A stretch of DNA of 64,000 nucleotides from Comamonas avium (GCF_014836675.1 NZ_JACSQK010000002.1:372001-436000), one strand, 5' to 3'; positions 17,458 to 27,533 are shown, counted from the stretch's first letter. Translations and numbers: made by a program. The notes: generated from the sequence alone by a model not told the origin.

Positions 17458-18558
17458 GTGTTCAAGACCTCGGCATGGCCACTGGCCATGCTGTACATCG
17501 CACTGATTGTCTTCGCCAGCTTGTTTCCGTTCGACGGCTGGCGGGTGCAGGGCATTTCGCCCTGGGTGTTTGTGACGGCGCCACTGCCTCCTCCGTACTG
17601 GACGTGGTTTGACGTCAACACCAACATTGTGGGTTATGTGCCTTTGGGTTTCCTGTTGGCGCTGGGAGGGCTGCGCAGTGGCTGGCGGGCCTGGTCCATT
17701 CCCGCCGCATTTCTGAGTGGTGCAGCGCTGTCGCTGAGCATGGAGTTTTTGCAAATCTACTTGCCGCGACGTGTCCCCTCCAATCTGGATTTTGTGCTCA
17801 ACGCCGCAGGCGCATTGATGGGCGCTTTGCTGGCTGCCGCCTTGGAGCGGCTGGGTGCTCTGGAGCGATGGAGCGTATTTAGGCAGCGCTGGTTTGATCA
17901 GCAGCCCCACGGGGGACTGGTGCTGATTGGTCTGTGGCCCATTGCTCTGCTCTTTCCGGCGACGCTGCCTTTTAGCCTGGGGCAGGTGCTGGAGCGGCTG
18001 GATAAAACACTGGACGAATGGCTGGAGGGTACGCCCTTCATGGACTGGCTGCCCCTGCGCGAAGAGCCGCTGGTACCGCTGATGCCCAGTGCAGAAATGC
18101 TGTGCGTCATGCTGGGTTTGCTGGCGCCTTGTCTGCTGGGTTACATGCTGATGGTCCATCGCGGCCGTCGGGCGGTGTTGGCCATCGTTGTCATTGCGGC
18201 GGGCATTGCGGCCACTGCGTTGTCATCGGCCATGGCTTATGGCCCCAACCACGCCTGGGCGTGGAACACGCTGCCCACACAGGCGGGAATTGTGGCGGCC
18301 ATCTTGCTGGCTGTCTGCGCGCTGCCAGTGCCACGTCGCTGGTGTGCAGTGCTGCTGATTTTGGTGCTGATGTGGCAGCTCAACTGGCTCAACCAGGCAC
18401 CGCTTAACCCCTACTTTGCCGACACCCTGCAGTCTTGGGAGCAGGGACGCTTCATGCGTTTTTACGGGCTGGGGCAATGGCTGGGCTGGGCCTGGCCCTA
18501 TGCTGTGCTGGGCTATGTGGCGCTGCGCCTGACACAGCGGCAACCTGAGCCTAGCTAG
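17458..18558 (+). CDS. VanZ family membrane protein
   Basis: 366-residue polytopic membrane protein. The N-terminal third is a VanZ-like domain with LFPFDGWR, the conserved NIVGYVPLGFLLALG and SLSMEFLQIYLPRRVPSNLDFVLNAAG. The remainder has about six more hydrophobic segments of unclear family. It starts at GTG (17458), seven bases after GGAAAGGGG. It lies 31 bases after hemJ on the same strand and may be co-transcribed. VanZ proteins confer low-level teicoplanin resistance in Gram-positives; the role here is unknown. Confidence 0.85.
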   Translation: MFKTSAWPLAMLYIALIVFASLFPFDGWRVQGISPWVFVTAPLPPPYWTWFDVNTNIVGYVPLGFLLALGGLRSGWRAWSIPAAFLSGAALSLSMEFLQIYLPRRVPSNLDFVLNAAGALMGALLAAALERLGALERWSVFRQRWFDQQPHGGLVLIGLWPIALLFPATLPFSLGQVLERLDKTLDEWLEGTPFMDWLPLREEPLVPLMPSAEMLCVMLGLLAPCLLGYMLMVHRGRRAVLAIVVIAAGIAATALSSAMAYGPNHAWAWNTLPTQAGIVAAILLAVCALPVPRRWCAVLLILVLMWQLNWLNQAPLNPYFADTLQSWEQGRFMRFYGLGQWLGWAWPYAVLGYVALRLTQRQPEPS

Positions 18559-18614
18559 GGCACCTTTTCACTGGCCCAGTGGATTGCATGGCCACGGCCT
18601 AGAATGTTTGCACC

Positions 18615-18959
18615 ATGAGTGAACACACCTCCAGCGGCTACTACAGTCGCCATATTTTCTTTTGCCTGAACGAACGCCCCAATGGCGAAGACTGCTGTGC
18701 TTTGCATGGCGCCAAGGAAGGCTTTGACCACTGCAAAAAAGCCGTGAAAGATGCCGGCCTAGCGGGCAAAGGCCAGGTGCGCGTGAACAAGGCAGGCTGT
18801 CTGGATCGCTGTGCTGCAGGCCCGGTCGCCGTGGTCTACCCCGAGGGGACGTGGTACACCTTTTTCGATACCGCAGACATTGACGAAATTGTCGAGTCAC
18901 ACCTGAAAAACGGCACAGTGGTTGAACGTTTGCTGGTTCCCCCGGAACTTGGCCGCTGA
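18615..18959 (+). CDS. Thioredoxin-like (2Fe-2S) ferredoxin domain protein
   Basis: 114-residue soluble protein of the thioredoxin-like 2Fe-2S ferredoxin family. Probable cluster ligands are C17 with C27 or C28, and the closing pair C62-x3-C66 (AGCLDRCAAGPVAVVYPEG), the family signature. It likely shuttles electrons in the cytoplasm; the partner is unknown. It lies 56 bases after the VanZ gene. Confidence 0.88.
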   Translation: MSEHTSSGYYSRHIFFCLNERPNGEDCCALHGAKEGFDHCKKAVKDAGLAGKGQVRVNKAGCLDRCAAGPVAVVYPEGTWYTFFDTADIDEIVESHLKNGTVVERLLVPPELGR

Positions 18960-18992
18960 AACCGACTCACAGCCCCAATCCCAAGTGTTTCT

Positions 18993-19030
18993 GGCCGCCA
19001 GTGCTTATTCATAAAGCGCAGGTAGCTATA
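18993..19030. repeat. Short palindromic element (outer arms only)
   Basis: GGCCGCCAGTGCTTAT and ATAAAGCGCAGGTAGC form an imperfect inverted repeat with a two-base centre. It resembles the outer arms of the longer elements in this window without their inner part. It lies directly upstream of the alpha/beta hydrolase gene. Confidence 0.55.
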
Positions 19031-19046
19031 AATTAGGTAGTTGCAA

Positions 19047-19679
19047 TTGAACGCCCAAACAGAACGATTCACCCTCGCCGGCGCTGCCGGTCTGATCGAA
19101 GCCCTGCGTGACCGCCCTGCGGGCACGCCCAAAGGCGTGGCGGTGATCGCCCATCCGCACCCCTTGTTTGCCGGCACCATGGACAACAAAGTAGTGCAGA
19201 CCTTGGCACGCGCCTTTGTGCAAGCGGGCTGGGAAGCCATTCGTTTTAACTTTCGCGGCGTCGGTGCCAGCGAAGGTGTGCACGATGCAGGCAAGGGCGA
19301 GGCCCAGGATTTGATGGAAGTGGTACGCCAGGTGGCGCCCCAGGGTGCAGTGGCGCTGGCAGGGTTCTCCTTCGGTGCATTTGTCACCACGCACGCGGTA
19401 GCTGCTTTATGGGATGAGGCACGGGTTGAAAAAGTAGTACTGGTTGGCACGGCTGCCAGCCGCTTTGAACCCGCCACGCTGCCTCCGGCTGCCCATGACC
19501 GCACGCTGGTGCTGCATGGTGAGAAAGATGACACCGTGCCGCTGCAATCGGTCATGGACTGGGCGCGCCCGCAGATACTGCCTGTAACAGTTGTCCCGGA
19601 TGGGGGGCATTTCTTCCACGGACAATTGCCTTTGCTCAAAGGCTTGGTGCTTCGTCACCTGAGTGCTGTGCACCTGTGA
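19047..19679 (+). CDS. Alpha/beta hydrolase
   Basis: Soluble hydrolase of about 210 residues. The nucleophile elbow is GFSFGAF, preceded by the oxyanion region HPHPLFAGTMDNKVVQ and the motif NFRGVGASEG; catalytic Asp in HGEKDDTVP and His in PDGGHFFHGQ complete the triad. No ATG exists near the 5' end; TTG at 19047 has AGG nine bases upstream and TTG at 19041 is the alternative. The sequence resembles the CocE/NonD-like small hydrolases of proteobacteria; substrate unknown. Confidence 0.85.
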   Translation: MNAQTERFTLAGAAGLIEALRDRPAGTPKGVAVIAHPHPLFAGTMDNKVVQTLARAFVQAGWEAIRFNFRGVGASEGVHDAGKGEAQDLMEVVRQVAPQGAVALAGFSFGAFVTTHAVAALWDEARVEKVVLVGTAASRFEPATLPPAAHDRTLVLHGEKDDTVPLQSVMDWARPQILPVTVVPDGGHFFHGQLPLLKGLVLRHLSAVHL

Positions 19680-19725
19680 GTGCGCAGCTTTTTTCTGCTG
19701 ATTTTTTGATAACCGAGTTGTGTTC

Positions 19726-20895
19726 ATGAAGCCTGTTTTCTCGACCCTGCGCACGCTGGCATTGACCGCGGCCATGGCGCCTTTGTGGGTGAATGCCCAA
19801 ATTGCACAGTTGCAGCCGCCAGAAATTGCTGCGCGCACCTATATGCTGGTGGATGTGACGGCCAACCAAGTGCTGGCATCCAAGGATGTGGACGCTCCTG
19901 TAGAGCCTGCATCGCTGACCAAGCTGATGACGGGTTACCTCGTGTTTGATGCACTGCGTTCCAAGAAGATCACGCTGGAGCAGCGCCTGCCTGTGAGCGA
20001 GCAAGCCTGGAAGATGCCTGGCTCGCGCATGTTTATCGATCCCAAGATGCAAGTGCCTGTCGAGGACTTGATCAAGGGCATGATCGTGCAGTCTGGCAAT
20101 GACGCCACCATGGCGCTGGCCGAGGGCGTGGGCGGTACCAAGGAAAACTTTGTGCGCCTGATGAACGAGCAGGCTAAAGCGCTGGGTATGACGGGTACCG
20201 TCTACAAGAACCCTGAAGGACTGACCGAGCCCGGCCATCTGACGACCGCGCGTGACCTGTCTATTTTGGCAATACGCCTGATGCGTGACTTCCCCCAGTA
20301 CACGCACTACTACGCCATCAAGGAATACCGCTATCAAGGCACGCCAGCGGCCAATGGCCGAAACCGCAATACCTTGCTGTTCCGTGACCCTACGGTCGAT
20401 GGCCTCAAAACAGGTCACACCAATGCTGCAGGCTACTGCTTGGTTTCTACTGCCAATCGCGAAATCCCCAACGTGGGTGGTCGCCGGATGCTCTCTATTT
20501 TGCTGGGTGCCGCCAGCGACAACGCGCGTGCCAATGAAAGCCAGAAGCTCTTGAACTGGGGCTATACGGCCTATGACGCAGTCAAGCTGTTTGATGCAGG
20601 GCAGGCGATGGAAGAGGCGCAAATCTGGAAGGGCACCAAAGGCACCATCAAGGTCGGGCGTGAAGGCGCAACTGTCGTGACAGTACCTTCGGGAAGCTCT
20701 GGCAAGGTCACCACCCAGGTGGTGCGTACTGATCCTTTGTTGGCACCGATTGCCAAGGGCCAGCAAGTGGGCACTTTGAAGGTGCTGGTGGCAGATCAAG
20801 TCGCTGCTGAATTGCCCATCGTTGCGCTGGAAGGCGTGGATGAAGGTGGTTTCTTTGGTCGCACCTGGGATGCCATCCGACTGTGGATTCGTTAA
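19726..20895 (+). CDS. D-alanyl-D-alanine carboxypeptidase (PBP5/6 type)
   Basis: 389-residue low-molecular-weight penicillin-binding protein that trims the terminal D-Ala of peptidoglycan stem peptides in the periplasm. A signal peptide (cut near WVNAQ) precedes the three serine-peptidase motifs SLTK, SGN (VQSGNDATMALAE) and KTGH (DGLKTGHTNAAGYC). The beta-sheet C-terminal domain ends in an amphipathic membrane anchor (GFFGRTWDAIRLWIR). The ATG at 19726 is preferred over GTG at 19720. DacA/DacC are the close relatives. Confidence 0.93.
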   Translation: MKPVFSTLRTLALTAAMAPLWVNAQIAQLQPPEIAARTYMLVDVTANQVLASKDVDAPVEPASLTKLMTGYLVFDALRSKKITLEQRLPVSEQAWKMPGSRMFIDPKMQVPVEDLIKGMIVQSGNDATMALAEGVGGTKENFVRLMNEQAKALGMTGTVYKNPEGLTEPGHLTTARDLSILAIRLMRDFPQYTHYYAIKEYRYQGTPAANGRNRNTLLFRDPTVDGLKTGHTNAAGYCLVSTANREIPNVGGRRMLSILLGAASDNARANESQKLLNWGYTAYDAVKLFDAGQAMEEAQIWKGTKGTIKVGREGATVVTVPSGSSGKVTTQVVRTDPLLAPIAKGQQVGTLKVLVADQVAAELPIVALEGVDEGGFFGRTWDAIRLWIR

Positions 20896-20910
20896 CGCGA
20901 GCCACGAAAG

Positions 20911-20944
20911 CGGCAGGAGCCTAATACTTGGGTGCCTGCCGTTT
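20911..20944 (+). terminator. Probable terminator after the carboxypeptidase gene
   Basis: CGGCAGG (20911-20917) pairs with CCTGCCG (20935-20941), followed by TTTAAT. The loop is 17 bases and the T run short, so termination may be partial. Confidence 0.5.
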
Positions 20945-20957
20945 AATCACATATGAC

Positions 20958-20986
20958 TTGCTCTGGGTTTGCCAAGCTGGTACATT
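20958..20986 (+). promoter_or_regulatory. Probable promoter of the rpsL-rpsG-fusA-tuf array
   Basis: TTGCTC (20958-20963), a 17-base spacer, and TACATT (20981-20986). It lies 66 bases before rpsL, the first gene of the str operon. Between promoter and start there is a small palindrome (TTCGGAATTTCCGAA). Confidence 0.55.
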
Positions 20987-21052
20987 CGAGAGCTTTTCGG
21001 AATTTCCGAAGGGTTTCACGTTTTCGTTTTTTACGTTTAGGGACGTTATTTA

Positions 21053-21430
21053 ATGCCAACCATTAACCAACTCGTGCGTCAGGGCCGCACGGTAGAAGTT
21101 GTTAAATCCAAGAGCCCTGCTATGGAAAACTGCCCCCAGCGCCGTGGCGTGTGTACCCGTGTGTACACCACGACACCTAAGAAGCCTAACTCGGCTTTGC
21201 GTAAGGTGGCTAAGGTGCGTCTGACCAACGGTTTCGAAGTTATTTCGTACATCGGCGGTGAAGGCCACAACCTGCAAGAGCACAGCGTGGTGCTGGTGCG
21301 TGGTGGTCGTGTAAAGGACTTGCCAGGTGTGCGTTACCACATCGTGCGCGGTTCGCTTGACCTGCAAGGCGTCAAGGATCGCAAGCAGTCCCGTTCGAAG
21401 TACGGTGCTAAGAAGCCTAAGGCTAAGTAA
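21053..21430 (+). CDS. rpsL: 30S ribosomal protein S12
   Basis: 125-residue S12, located at the decoding centre of the small subunit. The N-terminus [12 protein letters not shown] and the decoding loop [13 protein letters not shown] are conserved; lysines 43 and 44 and the second loop [13 protein letters not shown] are of the streptomycin-sensitive type. First gene of the str operon, followed by rpsG after a 165-base spacer with a hairpin. Confidence 0.98.
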   Translation: MPTINQLVRQGRTVEVVKSKSPAMENCPQRRGVCTRVYTTTPKKPNSALRKVAKVRLTNGFEVISYIGGEGHNLQEHSVVLVRGGRVKDLPGVRYHIVRGSLDLQGVKDRKQSRSKYGAKKPKAK

Positions 21431-21490
21431 GCCCTGGTTTCGAAAAACAAACGGTGTTTGATTCGCCTGACTGGCGCGGTCAAACGTAGT

Positions 21491-21520
21491 GACCCGAAGC
21501 GCAAGTGTTTTGCGTGGGTC
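21491..21520 (+). promoter_or_regulatory. Hairpin in the rpsL-rpsG spacer
   Basis: GACCC/GGGTC enclosing CGCAA/TTGCG with a five-base loop. In E. coli the rpsL-rpsG spacer binds S7 for autogenous control; this structured 165-base spacer is in the same place, so an equivalent role is reasonable but not shown. Confidence 0.45.
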
Positions 21521-21595
21521 GAGTAAGTGAGAGTCTTTGATTAGCTCTCGCGGTGTCTGAAAAGTCACCAACTGAAGCAAAGATAGAGGTGAAAA

Positions 21596-22069
21596 ATGCC
21601 ACGTCGTCGCGAAGTCCCCAAACGTGAAATTCTGCCGGATCCTAAGTTCGGTAATGTAGAGCTGTCCAAATTCATGAACGTGATCATGGAAGGCGGCAAG
21701 AAGGCTGTTGCAGAACGCATCATTTATGGTGCTCTGGAACTGATCGCCAAGAAGCAGCCTGAAAAAGATGCTTTGGAAGTGTTCGTCACAGCCATCAACA
21801 ACATCAAGCCCATGGTGGAAGTGAAGTCCCGCCGCGTGGGTGGTGCTAACTACCAGGTGCCTGTTGAAGTGCGTCCCGTCCGTCGTCTGGCTCTGTCCAT
21901 GCGCTGGTTGAAGGAAGCTGCCCGTAAGCGTGGCGAAAAGTCGATGGCCCAACGTCTGGCCAACGAAATGATGGAAGCCACCGAAGGTCGTGGCGGCGCC
22001 ATGAAGAAGCGTGATGAAGTGCACCGTATGGCCGAAGCCAACAAGGCCTTCAGCCACTTCCGCTTCTAA
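21596..22069 (+). CDS. rpsG: 30S ribosomal protein S7
   Basis: 157-residue S7, primary binder of the 16S rRNA 3' domain. [20 protein letters not shown] is the conserved N-terminus, with [16 protein letters not shown] and [15 protein letters not shown] further on, and a C-terminus [15 protein letters not shown]. Second gene of the str operon; S7 is the usual operon repressor. Confidence 0.98.
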   Translation: MPRRREVPKREILPDPKFGNVELSKFMNVIMEGGKKAVAERIIYGALELIAKKQPEKDALEVFVTAINNIKPMVEVKSRRVGGANYQVPVEVRPVRRLALSMRWLKEAARKRGEKSMAQRLANEMMEATEGRGGAMKKRDEVHRMAEANKAFSHFRF

Positions 22070-22226
22070 TCTGCTTATTGCAGTTTGAAACAGACGGGCC
22101 GCTCGCAAATTTTGCCGGCGGCCTTGTCTCGATTCAAGGCGCCCTCATATAGAGCTGCTGGTCCCGGCGCCACAAGGCTGGGTGATCAGACTCTCTCCCC
22201 CCCATACGATCAATCAAGGATCAATC

Positions 22227-24335
22227 ATGGCTCGCAAGACCCCCATTGCCCGTTATCGCAACATCGGTATTTCGGCGCACATCGACGCAGGTAAGACCAC
22301 TACCACTGAACGTATCCTGTTTTATACAGGCGTGACCCACAAGCTGGGTGAAGTGCATGACGGCGCTGCGACCACCGACTGGATGGAGCAAGAGCAAGAG
22401 CGCGGCATCACCATTACTTCGGCTGCTGTGACTTGCTTCTGGAAGGGCATGGACCTGTCCTACCCCGAGCACCGTTTCAACATCATTGACACCCCCGGCC
22501 ACGTGGACTTCACTATTGAAGTGGAGCGTTCCATGCGCGTGCTGGACGGCGCTTGCATGGTGTACTGTGCTGTGGGCGGCGTGCAGCCTCAGTCTGAAAC
22601 TGTGTGGCGTCAAGCTAACAAGTACAAAGTGCCTCGCCTGGCCTTCGTGAACAAGATGGACCGTACCGGTGCCAACTTCTTCAAGGTCTATGAAGGCATG
22701 AAGACTCGTCTGAATGCGAACCCAGTGCCTGTGGTGATCCCAATTGGTGCTGAAGACAAGTTCGAAGGCGTAGTTGACTTGGTCAAGATGAAGGCCATCA
22801 TCTGGGACGAAGCTTCCCAGGGCATGAAGTTTGAGTACCAGGACATTCCTGCTGACTTGGTGGAAACTGCCAACAAGTGGCGTGAAAATCTGGTCGAAGC
22901 TGCTGCTGAAGCCAACGAAGACCTGATGAACAAGTACCTGGAAGAAGGTACTTTGTCTGAAGAAGAAATCAAGGCCGGTATCCGTGCCCGTACGCTGGCT
23001 GTTGAAATTCAGCCCATGCTGTGCGGTACTGCCTTCAAGAACAAGGGTGTGCAGCGCATGCTGGACGCCGTGATCGACTATCTGCCAGCGCCTGTGGATA
23101 TCGACGACGTGACCGGTACCGATCCCGACGACGAAGAAAAGAAGCTGAGCCGCAAGGCTGACGACGAAGAGAAGTTCTCTGCGTTGGCGTTTAAGCTGAT
23201 GACCGATCCGTTCGTGGGTCAGCTGACTTTCGTGCGCGTGTATTCGGGTGTTCTGTCCAAGGGCGAAACCGTTCTGAACTCTGTAAAGGGTAAGAAAGAG
23301 CGTATCGGCCGTATCGTGCAGATGATGGCCAACGATCGCGTGGAAGTCGACGAAATTCGCGCCGGTGACATCGCCGCTTGCGTGGGCTTGAAGGATGTGA
23401 CAACAGGCGAAACCCTGTGTGCATCCGATGCGCCTATCGTGCTGGAGCGCATGGTGTTCCCTGAGCCCGTGATTGCACAGGCAGTGGAGCCAAAGACCAA
23501 GACTGACCAGGAAAAGATGGGTATTGCCCTGTCGCGCCTGGCGGCTGAAGATCCTTCCTTCCGTGTGCGTACCGACGAAGAATCGGGCCAGACCATCATT
23601 GCTGGTATGGGCGAATTGCACCTGGAAATTATCGTGGACCGCATGAAGCGCGAGTTCAACGTGGAAGCCAACGTGGGCAAGCCCCAGGTTGCTTACCGCG
23701 AAACTGTGCGCAGCACGGTCAAGGATGTGGACGGCAAGTTTGTTCGTCAGTCCGGCGGTAAGGGTCAATACGGTCACGTGGTGTTCACATTGGAGCCACA
23801 AGAGCCAGGTAAGGGCTTTGAGTTTGTTGACGCCATCAAGGGTGGTGTGGTTCCTCGCGAATACATTCCTGCTGTTGAAAAGGGTGTGATCGAAGCCCTG
23901 ACCTCCGGTGTGCTGGCTGGCTACCCCGTTGTGGACGTGAAGGTTACTTTGACCTTCGGTTCGTACCACGATGTGGACTCGAACGAAATGGCGTTCAAGA
24001 TGGCCGCTATCTTCGGTTTCAAGGAAGCAGCTCGCAAGGCCAATCCTGTCATCCTCGAGCCAATGATGGCCGTGGAAGTGGAAACGCCAGAAGACTACGC
24101 CGGTACTGTGATGGGTGACTTGTCTGCCCGTCGTGGTCTGGTGCAGGGCATGGACGACATGGTTGGTGGTGGTAAGGCGATTAAGGCAGAAGTGCCTTTG
24201 TCCGAAATGTTTGGTTACGCTACTTCGTTGCGTTCACAGACACAAGGTCGCGCCAGCTACACCATGGAGTTCAAGCACTACGCTGAAGCTCCTCGCAACG
24301 TGGCTGAAGCCATCGTTGCAGCTCGCGCTAAGTAA
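22227..24335 (+). CDS. fusA: Elongation factor G
   Basis: 702-residue translocation GTPase. The P-loop [13 protein letters not shown] begins at residue 17, the switch region carries [13 protein letters not shown] and DTPGHVDF, and NKMDRTGA is the guanine motif; domains II-V follow to the C-terminal [18 protein letters not shown]. The ATG at 22227 has AAGGA upstream; the longer in-frame start at 22182 adds 15 non-conserved residues. Third gene of the str operon. Confidence 0.98.
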   Translation: MARKTPIARYRNIGISAHIDAGKTTTTERILFYTGVTHKLGEVHDGAATTDWMEQEQERGITITSAAVTCFWKGMDLSYPEHRFNIIDTPGHVDFTIEVERSMRVLDGACMVYCAVGGVQPQSETVWRQANKYKVPRLAFVNKMDRTGANFFKVYEGMKTRLNANPVPVVIPIGAEDKFEGVVDLVKMKAIIWDEASQGMKFEYQDIPADLVETANKWRENLVEAAAEANEDLMNKYLEEGTLSEEEIKAGIRARTLAVEIQPMLCGTAFKNKGVQRMLDAVIDYLPAPVDIDDVTGTDPDDEEKKLSRKADDEEKFSALAFKLMTDPFVGQLTFVRVYSGVLSKGETVLNSVKGKKERIGRIVQMMANDRVEVDEIRAGDIAACVGLKDVTTGETLCASDAPIVLERMVFPEPVIAQAVEPKTKTDQEKMGIALSRLAAEDPSFRVRTDEESGQTIIAGMGELHLEIIVDRMKREFNVEANVGKPQVAYRETVRSTVKDVDGKFVRQSGGKGQYGHVVFTLEPQEPGKGFEFVDAIKGGVVPREYIPAVEKGVIEALTSGVLAGYPVVDVKVTLTFGSYHDVDSNEMAFKMAAIFGFKEAARKANPVILEPMMAVEVETPEDYAGTVMGDLSARRGLVQGMDDMVGGGKAIKAEVPLSEMFGYATSLRSQTQGRASYTMEFKHYAEAPRNVAEAIVAARAK

Positions 24336-24365
24336 TTAGCAAATCGGTCATAATTGATCGGTTGT

Positions 24366-24493
24366 CCGCAGTCGTTTTTTGCGACTGCGGGCAGATTGCC
24401 GGTCTGCGATCGCGTGCCACTTTGTTACCTGTGCGAAGTGAATTAGCAATGCGATGCAGACCTTAAAACCACACACAGGTCTGCTCTTTTATT
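24366..24493 (+). promoter_or_regulatory. Leader with competing stems (putative attenuator) before tuf
   Basis: A stable hairpin CCGCAGTCG/CGACTGCGG (24366-24390) is followed by GGTCTGCGATCGC (24401-24413), which can pair with GCGATGCAGACC (24451-24462). That same GCAGACC can instead pair with GGTCTGC (24478-24484), a stem followed by TCTTTTATT. The two pairings exclude each other, as in an antiterminator/terminator switch. It lies in the 171-base fusA-tuf spacer. Confidence 0.45.
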
Positions 24494-24506
24494 CGGAGAA
24501 TTTGCA

Positions 24507-25697
24507 ATGGCAAAAGAAAAATTCGAACGTACCAAGCCCCACGTGAACGTGGGTACTATTGGCCACGTTGACCACGGTAAGACTACCCTGACAGCTGCTA
24601 TCGCTACTGTGCTGTCCAAGCACTTCGGCGGCGAAGCTCGTGACTACTCGCAGATCGACAACGCACCCGAAGAAAAGGCTCGTGGTATCACGATCAACAC
24701 TTCGCACGTTGAGTACGAAACTGCAACCCGTCACTACGCTCACGTTGACTGCCCAGGCCACGCTGACTATGTGAAGAACATGATCACTGGTGCTGCTCAG
24801 ATGGACGGCGCTATCTTGGTTTGCTCCGCTGCTGACGGCCCTATGCCCCAGACACGCGAGCACATCCTGCTGGCTCGCCAGGTTGGCGTTCCTTACATCA
24901 TCGTGTTCCTGAACAAGTGCGACATGGTGGACGACGAAGAGCTGCTGGAGCTGGTCGAAATGGAAGTGCGCGAGCTCTTGGACAAGTATGACTTCCCAGG
25001 TGACGACACTCCAATCATCCGCGGTTCGGCTAAGCTGGCCCTGGAAGGTGACCAGTCCGACAAGGGTGAGCCTGCTATCTTGAAGCTGGCTGAAGCTCTG
25101 GATACCTACATCCCAACACCTGAGCGTGCTGTGGACGGTGCCTTTGCAATGCCTGTGGAAGACGTGTTCTCGATCTCCGGTCGCGGTACCGTGGTGACAG
25201 GCCGTATCGAGCGCGGCATCATCAAGGTCGGCGAAGAAATCGAAATCGTCGGTATCAAGGACACTGTCAAGACCATCTGCACTGGCGTGGAAATGTTCCG
25301 CAAGCTGCTGGATCAAGGTCAAGCTGGTGACAACGTGGGCCTGCTGCTGCGCGGCACAAAGCGTGAAGACGTGGAACGCGGCCAAGTGCTGTGCAAGCCC
25401 GGCTCCATCAAGCCCCACACACAGTTCACTTCCGAAGTGTATGTGTTGTCCAAGGACGAAGGCGGTCGCCACACTCCTTTCTTCAACAACTACCGTCCTC
25501 AGTTCTACTTCCGTACAACTGACGTGACAGGCTCCATCGAGCTGCCAGAAGGCAAGGAAATGGTTATGCCTGGCGATAACGTGTCGATCACTGTGAAGCT
25601 GATTGCTCCTATCGCTATGGAAGAAGGTCTGCGCTTCGCTATCCGCGAAGGTGGCCGTACTGTTGGTGCCGGCGTTGTTGCCAAGATCATTGCTTAA
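24507..25697 (+). CDS. tuf: Elongation factor Tu, copy 1
   Basis: 396-residue GTPase that carries aminoacyl-tRNA to the ribosome. GTPase motifs GHVDHGKT (19-26), DCPGH and NKCD are intact. It is fourth in the str operon, 24 bases before rpsJ. The protein is identical to the copy at 59703-60893, and the two genes are identical at DNA level apart from silent changes in codons 5 to 8. Ribosome site GGAG lies ten bases before the ATG. Confidence 0.98.
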   Translation: MAKEKFERTKPHVNVGTIGHVDHGKTTLTAAIATVLSKHFGGEARDYSQIDNAPEEKARGITINTSHVEYETATRHYAHVDCPGHADYVKNMITGAAQMDGAILVCSAADGPMPQTREHILLARQVGVPYIIVFLNKCDMVDDEELLELVEMEVRELLDKYDFPGDDTPIIRGSAKLALEGDQSDKGEPAILKLAEALDTYIPTPERAVDGAFAMPVEDVFSISGRGTVVTGRIERGIIKVGEEIEIVGIKDTVKTICTGVEMFRKLLDQGQAGDNVGLLLRGTKREDVERGQVLCKPGSIKPHTQFTSEVYVLSKDEGGRHTPFFNNYRPQFYFRTTDVTGSIELPEGKEMVMPGDNVSITVKLIAPIAMEEGLRFAIREGGRTVGAGVVAKIIA

Positions 25698-25721
25698 TTC
25701 TTAGCAAACTAGGAATTAACA

Positions 25722-26033
25722 ATGTCCAAGCAAAAAATCCGTATCCGCCTGAAGGCTTTCGATTACAAGTTGATCGACCAGTCTGCAGCCGAAATCGTTG
25801 ATACCGCCAAGCGTACTGGCGCGATCGTTAAGGGTCCTGTGCCATTGCCTACACGCATGAAGCGCTTCGACATCTTGCGTTCGCCCCACGTGAACAAGAC
25901 TTCGCGTGACCAGCTGGAAATCCGCACTCACCAACGTCTGATGGACATTGTCGATCCTACCGACAAGACTGTTGACGCACTGATGAAGCTGGATCTGCCA
26001 GCCGGCGTAGACGTCGAAATCAAACTGCAATAA
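25722..26033 (+). CDS. rpsJ: 30S ribosomal protein S10
   Basis: 103-residue S10 (also NusE, which joins NusB in antitermination). [21 protein letters not shown] and the loop [22 protein letters not shown] are conserved. It directly follows tuf, so the str and S10 arrays are joined here; a 202-base structured spacer separates it from rplC. Confidence 0.98.
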   Translation: MSKQKIRIRLKAFDYKLIDQSAAEIVDTAKRTGAIVKGPVPLPTRMKRFDILRSPHVNKTSRDQLEIRTHQRLMDIVDPTDKTVDALMKLDLPAGVDVEIKLQ

Positions 26034-26042
26034 GAACGAACT

Positions 26043-26148
26043 GGCACTGTCCGCAGTGCCTTGTGAGGTCTTCTTTTAACGCGAACTTGCTTGAAAAAGC
26101 AGTTCGCGTTAAAATTTGGAGCTTCGCCAAATTGGGCGGAGTTTTATT
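26043..26148 (+). promoter_or_regulatory. Three stacked hairpins in the rpsJ-rplC spacer
   Basis: First, GGCACTG/CAGTGCC (26043-26060). Second, a perfect 14-bp arm pair TTTTAACGCGAACT/AGTTCGCGTTAAAA (26074-26114) extended by GCTT/AAGC round a GAAA tetraloop with one bulged T. Third, CTTCGCC/GGCGGAG (26122-26141) followed by TTTTATT, which is terminator-like. The layout resembles a regulated leader for rplC onward, comparable in role to the L4-controlled S10 leader of E. coli but placed after rpsJ. Confidence 0.55.
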
Positions 26149-26235
26149 AACCTTCTTTCGTGCACTTCGGTTATCCGATGGGGTGCAACGCTGGGCCAAT
26201 TGCAGTTACAGCGGCGAAAGTTTTGGAGCAAACAA

Positions 26236-26910
26236 ATGAGTCTGAGCAACTCCCTGGGGTTGCTGGGCCGCAAGGTGGGCATGATGCGTCTGTTCACTGA
26301 TGATGGGGACGCAGTGCCTGTCACAGTGGTGGATGTTTCTAACAACCGAGTGACCCAGGTTAAAACCCAAGAGAACGATGGCTATGTGGCTTTGCAAGTC
26401 ACTTTCGGTACACGCAAGGCTTCTCGCGTGACCAAGCCTGAAGCCGGCCACCTCGCTAAAGCGGGTGTGGAAGCCGGTGAAGTTACCCAAGAATTCCAAG
26501 TTACCGAAGAGATCGCTGCTAAGTACGCGGCAGGCGCAGCCTTGCCCGTGCTGGATCTGTTCAGTGTTGGCCAGAAGGTAGATGTGCAGGGCACTTCTAT
26601 TGGTAAGGGCTTCGCTGGCACGATCAAGCGTCACAACTTTGGCGCACAGCGTAATTCCCACGGTAACAGCCGCTCGCACCGCGTGCCTGGCTCTATCGGT
26701 ATGGCACAAGACCCAGGTCGCGTGTTTCCCGGTAAGCGCATGACAGGTCACATGGGCGTTGAGACCGTGACTACACAAAACCTGGATGTGGTTCGTATTG
26801 ACGAAGCACGCCAACTGCTCTTGATCAAGGGCGCTATTCCCGGATCCAAGGGTGGATTCGTGTCTGTGCGTCCAGCTATCAAGGCTAAAGCTTCCAAAGG
26901 AGCGAACTAA
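26236..26910 (+). CDS. rplC: 50S ribosomal protein L3
   Basis: 224-residue L3, an early-assembly protein near the peptidyl transferase centre. [19 protein letters not shown] at the N-terminus and the central loop [20 protein letters not shown] are diagnostic. The ATG at 26236 follows TTTTGGAGC; an in-frame upstream ATG at 26116 lies in the hairpin region and is rejected. The stop overlaps the rplD start (TAATG). Confidence 0.98.
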   Translation: MSLSNSLGLLGRKVGMMRLFTDDGDAVPVTVVDVSNNRVTQVKTQENDGYVALQVTFGTRKASRVTKPEAGHLAKAGVEAGEVTQEFQVTEEIAAKYAAGAALPVLDLFSVGQKVDVQGTSIGKGFAGTIKRHNFGAQRNSHGNSRSHRVPGSIGMAQDPGRVFPGKRMTGHMGVETVTTQNLDVVRIDEARQLLLIKGAIPGSKGGFVSVRPAIKAKASKGAN

Positions 26911-27533
26911 TGCAGCTCGAACTCCTGAATGAACAAGGCCAAGCCGCTTCGAAGATCGATGCGCCTGAAACCGTGTTTGACCGTGCATACAACGAAGACC
27001 TGATCCATCAGATCGTCACTGCCTACCGTGCCAATGGCCGTCAAGGTACACGCGCTCAGAAGGATCGTGAGCAAGTTCGTCACAGCACTGCCAAGCCTTT
27101 CAAGCAAAAGGGTACTGGCCGTGCACGTGCTGGTATGACTTCCTCGCCTCTGTGGCGTGGAGGCGGACGCACCTTCCCTAATCTGCCTGAAGAAAACTTC
27201 ACGCAAAAGATTAACAAGAAGATGTACCGCGCTGGTATGGCTTCCATCTTGTCCCAGCTGGCCCGCGATGGTCGTCTGGCCGTGGTGGAATCGTTGACCG
27301 TTGACACTCCGAAGACCAAGGCTCTGGCTGACAAGTTCAAGTCCATGAACCTGCAATCGTCGGTGATGGTGATCACCGAGGAAATCGACGAGAACCTGTA
27401 TCTGGCTTCGCGCAACCTGAAGAACGTGTTCTTGGTGGAACCCCGCTACGCAGATCCCGTTTCTCTGGTGCATTACAAGAAAGTACTCATCACTAAGGGT
27501 GCTATCGACAAACTCAAGGAGATGTTCGCATGA
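26910..27533 (+). CDS. rplD: 50S ribosomal protein L4
   Basis: 207-residue L4, lining the exit tunnel; in E. coli it also represses the S10 operon. The extended tunnel loop is present ([20 protein letters not shown]). Overlaps rplC by one base and rplW by four (ATGA), so translation is coupled through the three genes. Confidence 0.98.
   Translation: MQLELLNEQGQAASKIDAPETVFDRAYNEDLIHQIVTAYRANGRQGTRAQKDREQVRHSTAKPFKQKGTGRARAGMTSSPLWRGGGRTFPNLPEENFTQKINKKMYRAGMASILSQLARDGRLAVVESLTVDTPKTKALADKFKSMNLQSSVMVITEEIDENLYLASRNLKNVFLVEPRYADPVSLVHYKKVLITKGAIDKLKEMFA

Noticed and set aside
22221-23969. 582-codon minus-strand open frame opposite fusA
   Set aside because: Antisense shadow of elongation factor G; His- and Val-rich composition with no family likeness or ribosome site.
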